Assembly (NCBI GenBank): GCA_016800925.1
Contig: JABCPU010000173.1
Coordinates: 62,001 to 126,000, forward strand
Source: Suillus spraguei
Lineage: Eukaryota; Basidiomycota; Agaricomycetes; Boletales; Suillaceae
Length of the DNA: 64,000 bases
Direction: 5' to 3'
Shown here: positions 48,458 to 59,752 of the stretch, in pieces
Position numbering within the stretch: position 1 is the first letter of the stretch
Layout of the letters: the number at the start of each line of letters is the position of its first letter
Made by a program: the position numbers and the translations under genes
The notes under the pieces: model-generated
Databases searched by the model: none
What the model saw: only the letters and a program-made list of their open reading frames with translations
Told to the model about the DNA's origin: nothing

Positions 48458-51400
48458 ATGGCGACGGCGAATGTCTCTCATATATTGGCGGGTACTCTGA
48501 GCGCAGATGCAAATACTAGGATCGCTGCTGAACTCAAGCTTTCCGAGGTTCTGCTCCATCAAGGCTAGTTTTCATAATTGCGACCATTGACTGCGAATCT
48601 GATGTTTTAGTACGCGTTTATCAGAGGCAGGTCTAGCTCTAGCACAGCTTGTTTTAGCACAGGACGTGGATATCCCACTCCGGCAGATAAGTTCTTTCTC
48701 ATTTTGCTGCCATGTTCGCCACTTTATCTCGGATGTTACCTAGCACTCAGCAAGCATCATACTCAGAAAATATGTCAAGGAACGATGGTCTCCATACTTT
48801 GAATCATTCAAGGGCAACGCACCTTCAGTAGAGGTATGCTCCTCGACGTTATCCGAGTCCATCATATCGATCTTCCATAGGTCAAATCTCAAATACGACA
48901 TGCTGTCCTCCAAGGCTTATCAGACTCGAACCGGAAAATTCGGTCTTTATGTGTGAGTCCCAACCCGACTTAGACACATTGCCACATTTAGTTCTCAATG
49001 TTTATGCGAAGGCTCATACGATGTCATATATCGGGAACTGCGATTGGCCGGATGAATACCCTGAACTGCTCAACTCCCTTATTGCCTTAATTTCTTCAAG
49101 TTCTTCTGATGCTGTGCATGGCGCGATGCAGGTGTTCACCGAATTTATAAAATCGGACCTTACCGAAGACCAAATTTTACCTGTATTGCGACAGCTTCTT
49201 CCTGTTTTGCTCACTATCCTTGGATCCACGGAGGTGGGGTCTAGTTTCTGAAGTTTAATTCGCGGCTTAAATTCTGAGAATAGCAACATACATCTCTGAC
49301 TCGCGCACGAACCGTATCCGTTTTTCGTCAATGTGTGACGGCACTCTACATGGTCAAAGATCAGCATCCCCAAGCGGTGAAGGAAGCTACTGCGACCATC
49401 CTACCAGTTTGGTTGGAGGCATTCAAAGTGCTTCTTAATCTTGACCCTTTGAAGGATGTATCTAACCAGGACAACTGGGATGGATTAGCTGTCAGAATCC
49501 AGGTCTTCAAGGTATTTGATTCATTACACGATCTGACAGGCTCTCTGATTGCATGCGATTTCAGACACTGGACGTCATTCACACGTCATTCCCTCGTGCC
49601 ATGACCTCGTACGTTCGCGGTTATCTAGATGCATCCTTGCGTCACCTTCAGGTGATGTTCGAAACATATGATACATTCTACATCTCGAGATCCGGAAGTC
49701 CCCTGGATCATCAGAGGAGGAAACTGTAGAAATACCGCACCTAATCTGCCCTTTGTTTGACTTTGTTTCGAATGTTGTCAGAGGGGGAAAAGCGAAGGAG
49801 TGGCTTCAAGTGGAGAACCTGAACAGTTTGGTCTCCGCGATCTTCAATTATTCACAGATGACTGCGGATGATGTTTGTCTCATCCATATCTTTGCTTTTG
49901 GATGTTTATAAATTGATTGTAGGAGGAAACGTGGGCGACAAATGCCAATGCTTTCGTGGCACATGAAGAAGATGACACACAGGCATATGGCGTGCGAGTT
50001 GCTGGCTTCGAGCTGCTATATGTGTGTACCGGGCTAGACACATTCCAAAAGAAGACTCATATCCTCCATAGACTATCCTCAACCGTTCTCCTGTACAAAT
50101 TTGTGTTACCTTTCAGACTGCGATTCGTCAGGTCATTGCAACATCACAAAGAGCACGAGAAAATGGGTCAACTGCTTGGTAAGTCACCGAAAATTGATTT
50201 CGTTCAACTTCTTCATGATTCACTTGAGCGCAGGTGGAAACCACTTGAAGCATCCTTCGCTGCAATCGGCTCTCAATCCGAAGATGTCCTCGAGTGCATT
50301 GACAATGAAGGGGATTCTGGCCGAGTGAAGCCTATTGATGTAGAGGATCTACTTGCTAATGTTGTTCCGTCAGTCTTGAACCAGTCCGGTATGCATCTTG
50401 CATCTTGTGGGGTTTACATCAATTGATATTTCTCTAGACTTCCCATTTTTGCAGGGCAGGGGTTTTGTATTCGCAAGCCAGTTTGCCAGACTATTGCCGT
50501 TACAGATGGCTGGCCAGTATCTGGAAGCTGCTATGCATGTCATTGAATCAAATTCTTCTGGGATTCCCGTGAAAATATCTGCTGTCAAAGCTATTCACAA
50601 GTAAGTTGTGTACTTCGAATGACGCGCCACCTAATACCCCAGCAGCTTCTGTGAGGGTGCGGAGGACTCAGCTATAACACCCTTCGTGTCCCGGATTGCA
50701 CAGGACCTGGGACCATTCCTGCTGATAACGACTGAGGACACGTTATCCCTAGTCCTCGAGACGATGTCAGTTGTTCTAGATGTCAACAGGGGTCAATGGC
50801 TTACCACTGACTTGTCTAACTCTCTCGTGTTGGCCGTCCTGGAGGTCTGGGCGAAGAACAACAAAGGTAAATTATACCTCCCTCCACCCTTCATCAAACT
50901 AAACTTTGATCATAGATCCCATTTTCCTATCAATTTTCACTGAAATATTCACCTCGTTGGCCTCCTCGACTGGCACAGGAGTGTACGAAACGGTTGTGAA
51001 ACAAGCGCTTCCCACTCTCTGTACTGCTATCGCCAGTTCCAAACCTCAAGAAGCCTGGATAGCAGGATCTGCCATTGACTTAATCTCAAGCCTTGTTCGT
51101 GGTGCACCCGAAGGCGGCCTTGGAGATGGCTTCTTCGCTCTCCTGGCACCTAGCTTATTTAGCTGCCTCAGCGAAGCCGAGGATCGTGATGTTCTACAAA
51201 ATGGGATGGCGTGTCTTGCTCTAATAGTCCGCAAAGATTGCAGGCAGATTCTAGAATGGCGGGACCCATCCGGCCAATCCGGCCTTGATCATATTCTAAA
51301 AGTTATCGCGAGACTCCTGCAAAATGACGATGAATCTGGTGGTCTGGTCATTGGTGATCTCATCATCCACTTGCTGCGTCGTGCAGGCGAAGCTGTTCTC

Positions 51401-52420
51401 CCAGTACTTCCAGAGCTTCTTCAAGCTATGGTGTTGCGGATGCTATCGGCCAAGACAGCCACTTTCATTCAGAGCCTCGTCGTTCCATTCGCGTTCCTCG
51501 CCTATAACCAACAGGACACAGTGTTGTACTTGTTGGAATCGACTATGACGAATGGCAGGAATGGCCTCGATATCCTCATCCAGACGTGGTGCGAGAACGC
51601 GGAAACGTTCCAGGGCTTCTGGCAATCGCGTGTTAGCACACTGGCACTCACAAAATTATACGCCTCTGGTCGTCCAAGTCTGCAATCATTAATGGTCAAG
51701 GGTGATATTATCTTGAAGCCGGAGACGAAAAATGGTGAGTCTTCCTTCTGCATATAGAACCACTCATGTCTGGATATTCAACGGTTTCTGCTTGCTTCCG
51801 GGACAGTTATCATGACCCGGTCGCGAACGAAGACGAGTATGCATCATTTGGCTATCTCTTGTTATCTTTGTTGGGTTGGATACTGACTTTGGCGGCGCAG
51901 CACCCCATGAATTTACATCAGTGCCTTTCCCTGTGAAAGCGCTTAAGCTGCTTGTGCACGATCTCAGAGCCGGGGGCGACTCTGCGACAATCCCAAAAGC
52001 CGAGTTTGACGTGGACTCGGACGATGGCGTACGTACCGTTTGCATCTTTATACGTCCTGCTAAGCGGTTGATAGGATGAAGAATGGACAGAAGAAGAGCA
52101 GCAGAATCAAGGCTTCAAGCAAGAAGAATTTGCCTTCCTCTCCGAGATGCTGGGTCCTCGCGGCGTGAACTTTGACAATGACGACATTCTCGAAGAGACG
52201 GATGATGAAGACCTTAGAAACGACGCCATCTCTCAGATTGACATGCAGGTAGGTGTCGCTAGGTTGCCGGCGACCCGTACATGCTTGACACATCCTTCAG
52301 ACGCATTTGGTGTCATTCTTCAAAGAATGTGCATCGCACAATGTCAACAACTTTTCTGCAAACATTGACCAATTATCGGCTGAGGAGATCATGGTTGTGC
52401 GCCATGCTATTGATCACTGA
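48458..52420 (+). CDS. importin-9/Kap114-type karyopherin
   Basis: Starts MATANVSHILAGTLSAD at 48458 and ends LSAEEIMVVRHAIDH with TGA at 52418-52420; roughly twelve to fifteen short introns, about 1000 aa. HEAT-repeat importin-beta family. Recognisable blocks are SIILRKYVKERWSPYFESF with VKSQIRHAVLQGLSDSNRKIR (importin N-terminal repeats), CDWPDEYPELLNSL and DAVHGAMQVFTEFIKSDL (the conserved second block of IPO9/Kap114), and Ala/Leu-rich repeats to 51750. An acidic segment lies near 52200. In yeast Kap114 carries histones H2A-H2B and TBP into the nucleus; cargo here is inferred. The first intron is ambiguous (GT donor in CAAGGCTA|gttttc or a GC donor). Confidence 0.88.
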
Positions 52421-52533
52421 GTTTGAAAAGCTGGTTTCATACCACGAAAATATACTGTACATGAAAGCAAGAGCGTTATGTGATGATGGTGTCCCGTTAG
52501 TAGATGCATATTAGTACTGCTGACGAGCAGCTC

Positions 52534-54021
52534 TTAAAAACCCTCCTTCCCCAAGTCCCATTCTCGAACAGTCCCCCTTTTCTTATACTCTATGTCCATG
52601 ATGTTATCCCCACCACTAGCCCAACGATCAGCAATCCCATTGTCCGTGCCTTTCTTGTCCACCTTATGTTTTGATATTCCGAGACGTTCAAGACGTTTCT
52701 TCTCAGCTTTATCTTCTCGCCGTTGCCGAATGAGTTCAAGCATGGCGTCCCAGCCCTCGAACTCTGCGTCACTGACCAAGCCAGTAGCAGGTACGTTGGG
52801 AACAGGGAGTGTTGCAACGTCGAGTCGGGGGTCGTAAGAGTCTTGAAAGTATTTGTCCATCTTTGAGGGAAGCCGCGCGGGCGGTAAAGGAGGGGGTGAC
52901 GAAGACGGTGACCGAACAGTGTGGCATGAACCTGACGAAGCGACTGTATGTTGTAGTTGGCGTGGTGGAGAAGGTGAAAGGGTATAGGGGGGCGCTTTGC
53001 GAAATTGGTTGGGAGCCTCTGCTTTGTCCTTGAAAGAAGGTAGAATTTCCTCGGCGAAATCTACAGCTTCATCGTCTGGGGATGTTTGGGATGACCGGGA
53101 AGGTGACCGAGTATCACGACGAGTCAAATGCCGCGCCTGCTTGGTGGTCTTTCTACAATCATCATCAGATAGAGATACTGATCGCGTCCTTTTCTTGGAG
53201 ACTGGAAGCTCTGGAATAGGCTGTGCTCGTGCCTCAGTGCGACGTGGAGAAGTAGAACGGCTCGTATGTCGTCTTTTCTTTCGGGAGTTGTCCTCGACGT
53301 GTCCTCTATATCTTCTATGTTGACGGTCATCAGAAGAACTGGCTTTCTCGGGAGATGGTGATCGCCGGCCGTTTTTCCTGTGCTTCGCATCACTATCCCG
53401 TTCCTTTGATGCTGAACGTGATTGATGTCTCCTGCTGCTGGACCTGTTTCTGTAATAACTGTCATCTTTATCATCCTTGTAACGCTTCCCAGAACTCTTT
53501 TCTTTCCCCCTGTCCCGTTCTTTATGTCTCCGCCGGTCACGTTCCCTTCGAGTATCCCAACCATGTTCGTCACGGTCAGGTCTCCGTCTCCTCATGCGCT
53601 CTGCAGCAACAGCTTCTTCTGCACGAGCCTTTCTATCTCTGCGCTCTTGCTCATCTTTCTCCCTTTTAATTTCCTGTGCAGCAAGCGCCTGTGCGCGAAG
53701 TATAGTCTTGTTGTGATCATCTGTGCTCTTGATGATCGAGCTAAGGAAACGCTTATTCGGTCGAGGCGCATTCGGGTCAGGCCTAAGCAGATCTTTGGTA
53801 AGTCGATGGTTTGATTTTTTTAGATGGTAGACTCACGCAGTTGGAAGATATGCCCTAATTCCAACTTCGCCGTAGCTTTCGGCCTTCTGTTTGGCTTCCC
53901 TCAAGATGAGTTCGGCAACATGTCTGTCTAGGTCGTCGTCAGTGATGGATGGAGAAACGGCTGTCCCCATGGACGCCCGAACCAGGTTTGAAACGACAGA
54001 GGACAACGACGACTTGGGCAT
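52534..54021 (-). CDS. Arg/Ser-rich nuclear protein, likely splicing-associated
   Basis: Exons 54021-53837 and 53782-52534; 1434 nt, 477 aa. The N-terminal 60 residues are a short conserved-looking helical module (ITDDDLDRHVAELILREAKQKAE, GVRAYLP-like GIRAYLPT), followed by APDPNAPRPNKRFLSSIIKSTDDHN. A long RS/RE/RD-rich disordered region follows (about residues 100-330), then a C-terminal block (DAEFEGWDAMLELIRQRREDKAEKKRLER). The composition is typical of spliceosome-associated proteins, but I cannot assign a subunit. It is convergent with the importin gene, 113 bp apart. Confidence 0.8.
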
Positions 54022-54129
54022 GTTTGAGTCTTCTAAGAGCCTCCAAAGCTCGGTAATCTGAATCCCACAACTATGTTTGTCAATATTTGGCCTCCCGTTA
54101 GGTGCGGATCATAATCATAACTCGCTCTC

Positions 54130-54362
54130 GAATGCATCTCTACATATCGGATGCTACTAACGAGGGGGGCGAGAACCTGCTCCCTGCAAAGCCCTGAGGG
54201 CTTTTACCCAAACTTGCCTGTCATTTACCAACCACGAAGTCCATGCTAGTATTTCATTCTACACACCGAATACATTCTGGTTTTACCCGCATCTCCACCG
54301 CACATCAAAAGCATAGATTCCAATTCCTAGACTTTCTGCAATGTTGATACTTCCCACGGCTA
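54130..54362 (-). repeat. dispersed repeat, copy 2
   Basis: Reverse complement matches 25674-26010 over the CGTGGGAAGTATCAAC start, the GATGCGGGTAAAACCAGAAT core and the CAGGTTCTCGCCCC end. It lacks about 100 bp of the middle present at 25.8 kb. Confidence 0.75.
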
Positions 54363-54707
54363 CAATATCCAGGATTCATCCAATGACGACAGAGGCACAG
54401 CACACTCTCCCCCTTGATAGAGGGTGTTACATACCTTGTGATTTTCCTGATATAATGATGTGATGATACTTTCCTACTTGAGGGCGCACGAAAAAAGGTG
54501 TAGTTGGACAGAATTTTGATCGGATATTCATGCTCGTCGTTTATGATGCTCGACATGCATGAGATCAATGTGGCAGTCGACAATCAACACATGTCACACA
54601 CATGATAGACTGCTTATCAATGAACAAAACTTGAGTATTGGCATTAAAAATAAAACATATCACGTACTTTGGTATTGGTATGCAAAAAAAAAGGTGCTTT
54701 GAATACT

Positions 54708-54736
54708 CGTGCTCGTCGTTGTCCACGACGAGCACG
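54708..54736. repeat. 12-bp perfect hairpin
   Basis: CGTGCTCGTCGT, loop TGTCC, ACGACGAGCACG. No coding context. Could act as an RNA terminator-like structure or be an element end. Confidence 0.7.
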
Positions 54737-55148
54737 AAGGTTCAACGTTCAACGTTCAAGGACGATGCCGACGTGTTGTAACTGAGCCAAAAACGGAATG
54801 TTTGCGTGCGTTGTAGTCGGCAATTGGCGGTAGTGGGGTCTCACCGAGGTAGAAATATTCAGCATTATCTAGGTATTCATTGGCAGTGTAAGAGATTGAT
54901 GGGAATCGAGCTAAGTACTTACCAGGGCAGTATGGCAAGCTATTTAGGTAACGATAATGTAAGGTTGAGGTGGCATGTTGCATGCAGCAATAGTCTGAGA
55001 TTGTGTGAGGTCATCTTCATTGTTGCACGTCAGCTATCAGCTCTATCAATTAGGAACACTTCAAAAGATCCCCCAGACGTACCACACACATATATATATT
55101 GCGCCTTGCGACGCTATACCTCAATACTTCTTTCTTTCTTCCCCCACC

Positions 55149-55749
55149 ATGGCGCCTCACACTCATGCAAGGACCGACCTCATTTATGAAGATTGCCACT
55201 TTGTGAGTTATTGATTATATCTGTGAATATATGGTACATTCACCTTATGCCACTTTACCGCTCTTGATTGAACAGAGTGAAACTGGTGCTTGCAAGTGCC
55301 TCACTCATTTCAGACCGCACTCGCTTGAAATTTTTCTGGTACGCAACTTCCTTGTTCATCATACATTTCCATTTATTATCATTATCCTGCAGGAGCTTCC
55401 CTTATATACTACAGGTATACCTCTTCCTTGCTCTGTTTTGTTTCACTGTGTGACTCGTCTAGCCAGCACTGTAATCGACCAAGGTTATTAGGCCCTCACG
55501 ACAGATAACACCATCGTCGTGACCATGGACAGCCGCCAACACTGTCTCCCCTTATTGTCTTGGATTGCAACTTCAATACAGTATTGGAAACCATGCTGGC
55601 ACTCCGCCGGGCCCACGTCAGGTAGGGTGCTCTCTCTGACTTCGCGTGACCTCACCATTTCTGATTTTGATCATCTACTGGTGGCCAAGTGCTACAGTGT
55701 CAACAGAAACGAGCGCAGGCTAGCATGGGCCCGAACAAGTGTGGGCTGA
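55149..55749 (+). CDS. tiny six-exon gene, 80 aa, unknown
   Basis: Exons 55149-55202, 55276-55338, 55393-55414, 55463-55483, 55582-55621 and 55707-55749 sum to 243 nt (80 aa plus stop) with GT-AG introns throughout. A TATA-like ATATATATAT lies about 60 nt before the ATG. The predicted product ends in a Leu/Arg-rich helix (VLETMLALRRAHVRNERR). No family is recognised. Exon 1 lies outside the palindrome and exons 2-6 inside its left arm. The mirrored exon 3 in the right arm is one base longer, which shifts the frame there. Micro-exons of 21-22 nt are unusual, so this remains a prediction. Confidence 0.4.
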
Positions 55750-55894
55750 AATGGACAACAGCAGCGCATCCAGCATCGTATTTTATTGTAGCCGTATGCC
55801 TGTAAACTGAATTATTGTAGCAACGCAATATCAACAGATTTGGCGCTATCTAAGATGATGCAGCAGATATTGTAATGTCAGCTAGGCATCAGCA

Positions 55895-56020
55895 TGGGTA
55901 TACCCGTGGGTATCAAGAGCTCTACCCGTACCTGTACCCGCAATTATATCCGTACCCGTGTACCCGCGGGTACCGACGGGTGCATGTATTGACAGGGACG
56001 GGTATCAAGATGGGTATCGA
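55895..56020. repeat. TACCCG/CGGGTA microsatellite
   Basis: Degenerate hexamer repeats (TACCCGTACC, GGGTATCAAG). The mirror copy is near 63195-63290. Confidence 0.7.
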
Positions 56021-56070
56021 GCAGGTGAGCTTTGCGTTCACGGGCCACGGCAGACACATGTAAAGTAGTG

Positions 56071-56304
56071 CTATGATAAAACTATTGAGTCCCATTCATC
56101 CTCGAGCTCGTTTTCCTTGCCCTCGACATCTGGCAAACGAGCTACAGGTAAGACATCCTTATTCTTGACAAGCCCTTTGCCAGTGCTTAACGCATATGCC
56201 CAGCGCACGTCAGCAAATCCTGACGTGGCTCGAACATAGTATGAGAACGACACCTGAAGGCGCCAGAATGAGAGAAGTGGAGATACAGGCGAGAGCAGAT
56301 ACAA
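56071..56304 (-). pseudogene. ORF relic, unknown transposon-like end
   Basis: Contains AYALSTGKGLVKNKDVLPVA and ends in an acidic ELEDEWDSIV. The mirror copy on + (about 62940-63150) has one extra Gly codon (KNKDGVLP). No family can be named; the acidic end resembles C-termini of some fungal DNA-transposon proteins, which is only an impression. Confidence 0.3.
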
Positions 56305-56325
56305 GCAGATACATAAGCTCAGGCA

Positions 56326-56700
56326 AGTGAAAACGAGTGCAGGTGGGCCCAGACAAGTTCAAAAGAATGCAGGCAAGCAGACGAATACAGTCGAGTCCAT
56401 GTTAGTCCAAATGAGCGTAGGCAAGCAAGACGAGTCCATACGAATACAAATGAGTCCAGACGAATACAGACGAGTCCATGTGAGTCCAAATGAGCATAGG
56501 CAAGTACAAACGAATGCAGGCAAGTCCAGGCAAGTCAAAACGAGTGCAGGCAAGTGCAAAAGAGTGCAGACGAATGCAGGCAACATGCAAGTCCAGGCAG
56601 GTCCAAACGAGTGCAGGCAAGCGCAGACAAATCCAGGCAAATCCAAACGAGCACAAGGAAGCATAAATGAATGCAGGTGAGTTCAGACAAGTCCAAAAGA
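56326..56700. repeat. degenerate minisatellite, left arm
   Basis: About 370 bp built from 10-mer relatives of GCAGGCAAGT and CCAAACGAGT. The right arm counterpart (about 62690-62910) is only about 220 bp, so the array changed length after duplication. Confidence 0.8.
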
Positions 56701-57149
56701 GTGCAGGAAGGTTCTGAGAAGTGGAAGCCTTGGAAGTAGAGTATTAATATTGTGGTCTGGCTTTCCATACTAGCAGTAAGTGTAGTTTGCGCACCTGAAG
56801 CCACAGCATCCCCAAATATTTGTAAGCACATTCAACAGTATGTACCTGCGCGAGTAACGGAACACTCCAGTCTCCAACCCATACCCGTACCTGTGCAGAT
56901 GCCTAATGTGGTGCCATCTAGGGGGTAATGTGAAAATATCGCATGCGCACAACCTGCAACAATGGTGCACAATCACACACATTTGCGCATGTGCTATTAC
57001 ATTTTTCTATTGAGATTGTGTCGCTTAATGTAGACAATTTCATGAGTTATGTAAAATCGATTTTGGCCTGTCGATATGGAAATAGCTGTAGTATGGCATG
57101 CAGTAGATACATTATGCGTACTTCGAATACGTAAATGATACCGAACCCT

Positions 57150-57215
57150 TTGGTTACCCACCATGGGTGGTGGGTAAAGTATGGGTTAGGTCGTGGCAAC
57201 CCATGGGTTACCCAT
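57150..57215. repeat. GGGTAACCCATGG cluster, left arm
   Basis: Short interleaved direct and inverted copies of ACCCATGGGT and GGTTACCC. The mirror cluster is at about 62270-62365. Confidence 0.6.
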
Positions 57216-57909
57216 GTCATTGCCTATGTGAACTCAACCAAGCGAGGCACCTGGTAAGCTCGTTATTAAGACCCACTCATCGGGTGATCCAGCTGATGAA
57301 CTTCACCTGCATTTGGTGTCATAGTGAAACATTACAGACCACTGAAAATGACGAGGCCAGGTGAAATTGAAGGGTCATGGGCTATGCCTACTGAAAAGCT
57401 GCTATACAATACCATGGCAAGGTGGAATGATGATCGAGCTAGAAACAAAGGCAATGGTTACAAAAGCCACGCACGGCATTATGAATTCGAACTTGAGATG
57501 AGGCATTAGCATATGAAATAGAAAAGAACAACAGACTTCATTACATCAATGCTGTGATACAAACGTTGAAGGTAGGATCGATGCGGAAGAAGTAGACAAG
57601 GCACAGTAGCACGGCACCCTCACCCTTCAAGCTTCAAGCCCAATGATTCCCATTTTATCTGATATATGTCAGTTTCAATGCTATCCAAGCATTGGCAATG
57701 ACTAACAAATTTTCAGACCACGTGACTAAGCAACAAAATATGAAGGAGCGTTCTGTAGGTACCATTTCTCTGCAAACACTCGTGTCATAACTAATATATA
57801 TATATATGTCATATATGTCAGTTTCAAGGCTATCCAAGACATTCCAATGGAAAGCGGCGTTGGCAAAGACCGGCCAGTACCTTCTACAGCCCTAAAGATC
57901 CTCTATTGA

Positions 57910-59372
57910 CTATTCATCCGCGTGAGTGGGGGAGTCAGGGTCCGCTGTCACATCATTGGTGATGGCATCGGTCCACCTGGTTGTGGCAAAACCGACGCGA
58001 GAGTTGGTAGTATCAAAAACACTGTAGAAGCGCTGGAGGAATACGTAGCCAAGAATAAAGTCAATCCTAGTGCCAGCGGGTCGGCTTTTAATGACGAGAT
58101 ATATACCATCATCAACACCCTTCATGAGGTAGTTGAGATGACGAGGCCAGATTTGGGCGTCAGGGATGAGACTGTAGGTTTGCTGCCGTGCAAAATGGTG
58201 AACAAGGGGTGTGAGGGCTGACAGAATTGACGTACCTCGCCAATATGAAACTTCAAGGGCTGCAGGGCACCGTACTTCTCAGGGGTAATAGAGAGAAGTT
58301 CAGTCATCGGATCTAAATTAGCGCCGGTTGTAGCCTTGTACTTCTCAAAGGCATCTATCAAACGTTGATGAGACCATTATTACTCGCTGAATCTAAATAC
58401 ATACCGGAGACAATGTAAATAAAGGTGGTGCCACTGTCCACGAGACCAGCGGCGTCTAAGATCTCCGTGTTGCCGTATGTAATCCTCTGATCGATACCCC
58501 AATAGCGTGATGAGCGTGGCCTGACGGTGGTAGCACTGAAATAAAACAATTATTGTCAGTCTGGATTGATCCAGGAGCTGAGGTAGCTTACATGTATGCG
58601 ATGCTGCCGATGTTAAAGTCAGGGTCAGTTGCAACACCACCAAAGATGAGTGTTCCATTGTCGTCTTCCTCCAGAGTGGAGGGTGGAAATAGAGACCAAC
58701 AAGGGGCTGAGAAATTTTTCTTTGGAAAAACAGGCGGTCAGTGACAGTCGAGAGCGGTTTTGACGGTGCACTTTTCACGGTGCCGCGTGACAAGATTTTA
58801 GGCCCGATTCCAAGCACACCGTCATGTGGCATGCCCTTCCATTCAGAAGCAACTCCGATTGGCATCTTGGTGACGGTTAACCCATCAGAGAAAATGACGG
58901 TATCGGTGAATAGTTTTCCTATAGATGATCGTAGATATTTTCAACTTATCATATTGTTGTATGTCATACCGATGAAGAAGGCAGAGGTGTATTTTCCTTG
59001 TATAACCTTTTCAGTGTCGTAGCTGGTACCGGTTGGCTTGTACGGAGTGCTGGCGCCAATCCATGTGACCGCGCTCCCGGTGTCGACAACCAAGTCGTCT
59101 TCAATAATACATTAGCAACCGCATGTTTTCTCAATGTTGAACTTACAGTATGTGGGGGGGATGCCAACGCCAACTGATATGCAGTAGACCGCTTGAAAGT
59201 TTTCCAAACTAATACCAGCATGATCGCGCTGCATCGGGTTGGTACCATTGGATAATTTTATCCTCCTTGTCATGGGGAGGGTGATAGTGGGGTTGCGAAC
59301 TTCAACGGGTGATTCTGTGATTGACAAAGCCAGGAGTGTCCCAGTCAACAAGGATCTGGCAGCAGAGATCAT
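57910..59372 (-). pseudogene. A1 aspartic peptidase copy B, frameshifted
   Basis: Six-exon gene mirrored from copy C: exon 1 59372-59147, exon 2 59098-58970, and onward to the stop at 57910. Both catalytic motifs are present (VVDTGSAVTW and VDSGTTFIYI). In exon 3 the sequence after LVGLYF has CCACCC where copy C has CCAACCC, a one-base deletion at about 58687-58690. This shifts the frame in the middle of the chain and removes the second catalytic Asp from the product. The C-terminal extension also differs (ends SPTHADE). Upstream sequence shared with the other copies suggests the promoter is intact. Confidence 0.85.
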
Positions 59373-59719
59373 GATTTACTGGAAAGTTATATCATACTCG
59401 GTGGCGTATTAAATATGTGCTATCGAACGCGATGGCAACGTTCGGGAACCTCAGTCCGCCTCGAGATAGTTGCAATCCGAGTCATCGCGAGTGCAAGGAT
59501 TCAACAAGTTCCCGATAAAATGTGGCAAAAGGTCAGACGTGACAACAGGGCCTGCTGGCATATCTAAATCGATGCGTTTCTAGCTGTACCAACGCAAATG
59601 AATGAATGTTGAATACTGGGAATTTAACAGGTGAAGGAAGGTACTTGGGGTGGGCCAGGTAATTGTGAAATTGACCCGGGCGCAGTTGGTGTGACATGCT
59701 TGTGACGCGGTACCTGGCT

Positions 59720-59752
59720 TATACCTTACTTATTGGGAAACCCAGGTGGGAT
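59720..59752. other. 33-bp palindrome spacer
   Basis: Unique sequence between the two arms. The first bases on either side (59720 and 59752) no longer pair. The arms next to it match for well over 150 bp with almost no mismatch. Confidence 0.9.

Larger units (their letters stand above)
54022..55148. other. repeat-bearing gap before palindrome
   Basis: Contains the second copy of the dispersed repeat (54130-54362), a 12-bp perfect hairpin at 54708-54736 and a direct duplication of TTCAACG units just after it. A short - strand ORF at 54756-54983 has two intron-like segments but encodes under 40 aa when spliced. A TATA-like CATATATATATT lies near 55087. Confidence 0.5.
55235..59719. repeat. giant palindrome, left arm
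   Basis: Reverse complement of 59753-63945, ending in GTGACGCGGTACCTGGCT at 59702-59719. Contents from outside in: exons 2-6 of the tiny gene, TACCCG microsatellite, ORF relic, minisatellite, GGGTAACCC cluster and peptidase copy B. Inner parts are nearly identical to the right arm, outer parts more diverged by indels. Homology stops at about 55235, just beyond a shared CATTCACCTTATGCCAC. Confidence 0.9.

Noticed and set aside
48949..49251. Single-exon reading of the importin region as a separate 100-aa gene
   Set aside because: It is one exon of the importin-9 gene; neighbouring exons continue the HEAT repeats.
54756..54983. Short - strand ORF with two clear intron-like segments (gtaagt...cctag and gtgaga...ctcag)
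   Set aside because: The spliced product would be under 40 aa with no recognisable motif and no promoter evidence.
58380..58865. 161-aa ORF in peptidase copy B treated as a separate gene
   Set aside because: It results from the one-base deletion and runs through an intron in the wrong frame.
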